Source: Prochlorococcus sp. AG-363-O06 (GTDB lineage Bacteria > Cyanobacteriota > Cyanobacteriia > PCC-6307 > Cyanobiaceae). Taken from it: a DNA stretch of 64,000 nt. Of this stretch, positions 63,677 through 64,000 are shown piece after piece. Both the position numbers and the translations under genes were made by a program. The stretch is taken from the NCBI GenBank assembly GCA_003280085.1, contig QCFY01000003.1:1-64000 (forward strand), in the 5' to 3' direction. A model generated the notes under the pieces. That model saw only the letters and a program-made list of their open reading frames with translations, made no database searches and was not told the origin of the DNA. How positions within the stretch are numbered: position 1 is the first letter of the stretch; each line of letters begins with the position of its first letter.

Positions 63677-64000
63677 TTAGTTAAGTGGTGCTACAGGAGT
63701 AGGGGGAGGTTCAGAGTGGAAATCATCTCCACCCTGAGGTACACCTCGTAATGTGAGATTAATTCGGCCACGATTATCTATTTCTCTTACACGTACAGTG
63801 ACTTCATCTCCTACTTTTACTACATCTTCCACTTTGTCTACTCGAGCTTCTGAAAGTTGAGAAATATGGATCATTCCTTCTTTCCCTGGAAGGATCTCTA
63901 CGAATGCACCAATAGGAATGATTCTTGTGATTGAGCCAGTAAAGACCTCGCCTTCGTTTACTTTTCTTGTTAGGCCTTCAATGATTCTTTGTGCTTCTTC
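63677..64000 (-). CDS. pnp: polyribonucleotide nucleotidyltransferase PNPase, C-terminal part
   Basis: The frame is open to the right edge; the 5' part is outside the window. The visible 107 codons end in an S1 domain: [36 protein letters not shown], then [13 protein letters not shown], followed by a short Pro-rich tail. This is the RNA-binding end of PNPase, which degrades mRNA 3' to 5'. The KH domain precedes it ([10 protein letters not shown]-like [12 protein letters not shown]). Confidence 0.85.
   Translation of the reverse strand, partial: EEAQRIIEGLTRKVNEGEVFTGSITRIIPIGAFVEILPGKEGMIHISQLSEARVDKVEDVVKVGDEVTVRVREIDNRGRINLTLRGVPQGGDDFHSEPPPTPVAPLN

Overview
The window looks like a piece of a Prochlorococcus chromosome, probably from a low-light-adapted lineage. 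The reasons are the low GC, the tight packing with ATGA, TGATG and TAATG overlaps, the many short membrane proteins typical of marine picocyanobacteria (including a DUF1651 protein), a 2Fe-2S plant-type ferredoxin, a photosystem II S4-domain protein, an NblS-type kinase, and kaiBC beside rplU with no kaiA between them. The strain assignment is inference. I see no rRNA, insertion sequence, prophage or CRISPR array.

Layout. Positions 1-8,100 form a loosely packed, accessory-like zone. It holds short hypothetical and membrane proteins, an SRAP protein, a DUF1651 protein, a twin CX3C mini-protein, a DCC-type oxidoreductase, an N-terminally truncated metal ABC permease, and an intergenic stretch (6,776-7,330) with two strong hairpin terminators and a repeated CCCCATCACC motif. 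Positions 8,100-15,200 hold a 2OG-Fe(II) oxygenase, a DUF938 methyltransferase, an SDR, DUF2237, the phosphate-binding protein PstS and several genes under 70 codons. From 15,200 the window is mostly core genome: murD, tRNA-Val, the S4 protein, serA, prmA, petF, a pentapeptide-repeat protein, rnz, a SpoIID-like protein, nagB, truB, rpmA/rplU, kaiBC, nblS-purD and purC.

Positions 35,636-41,896 are an envelope operon: Omp85/BamA, lpxC, fabZ, lpxA, lpxB and an exported msrA. These genes make lipid A and insert outer-membrane proteins. Next come pepA, a GIY-YIG/helix-hairpin-helix gene pair, tyrS, pyrF, and a minus-strand run (plsY, DUF3086, DUF3119, an MlaE-type permease, a GPH-family transporter) that may serve membrane lipids. 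After tRNA-Gly are a glycogen-debranching enzyme, HU and gluQRS. The last 8 kb are more variable: a repeat-built coiled-coil membrane protein, a class II aldolase, tRNA-Arg, an HTH protein, a LapA-like protein, rsmI and cysQ (whose start codons overlap head to head), and the 3' end of pnp.

Many start codons were moved from the longest open frame to an internal ATG or GTG, and each such choice is stated. Several genes too short for routine calling were found by reading the intergenic DNA: 2486-2644, 3187-3327, 10979-11071, 11071-11229, 14008-14157 and 14450-14593. No complete novel defence or biosynthetic system is evident. The best leads are the putative small-RNA locus near 7.0-7.24 kb, the unexplained mini-proteins, the GIY-YIG/HhH pair and the extended L21.
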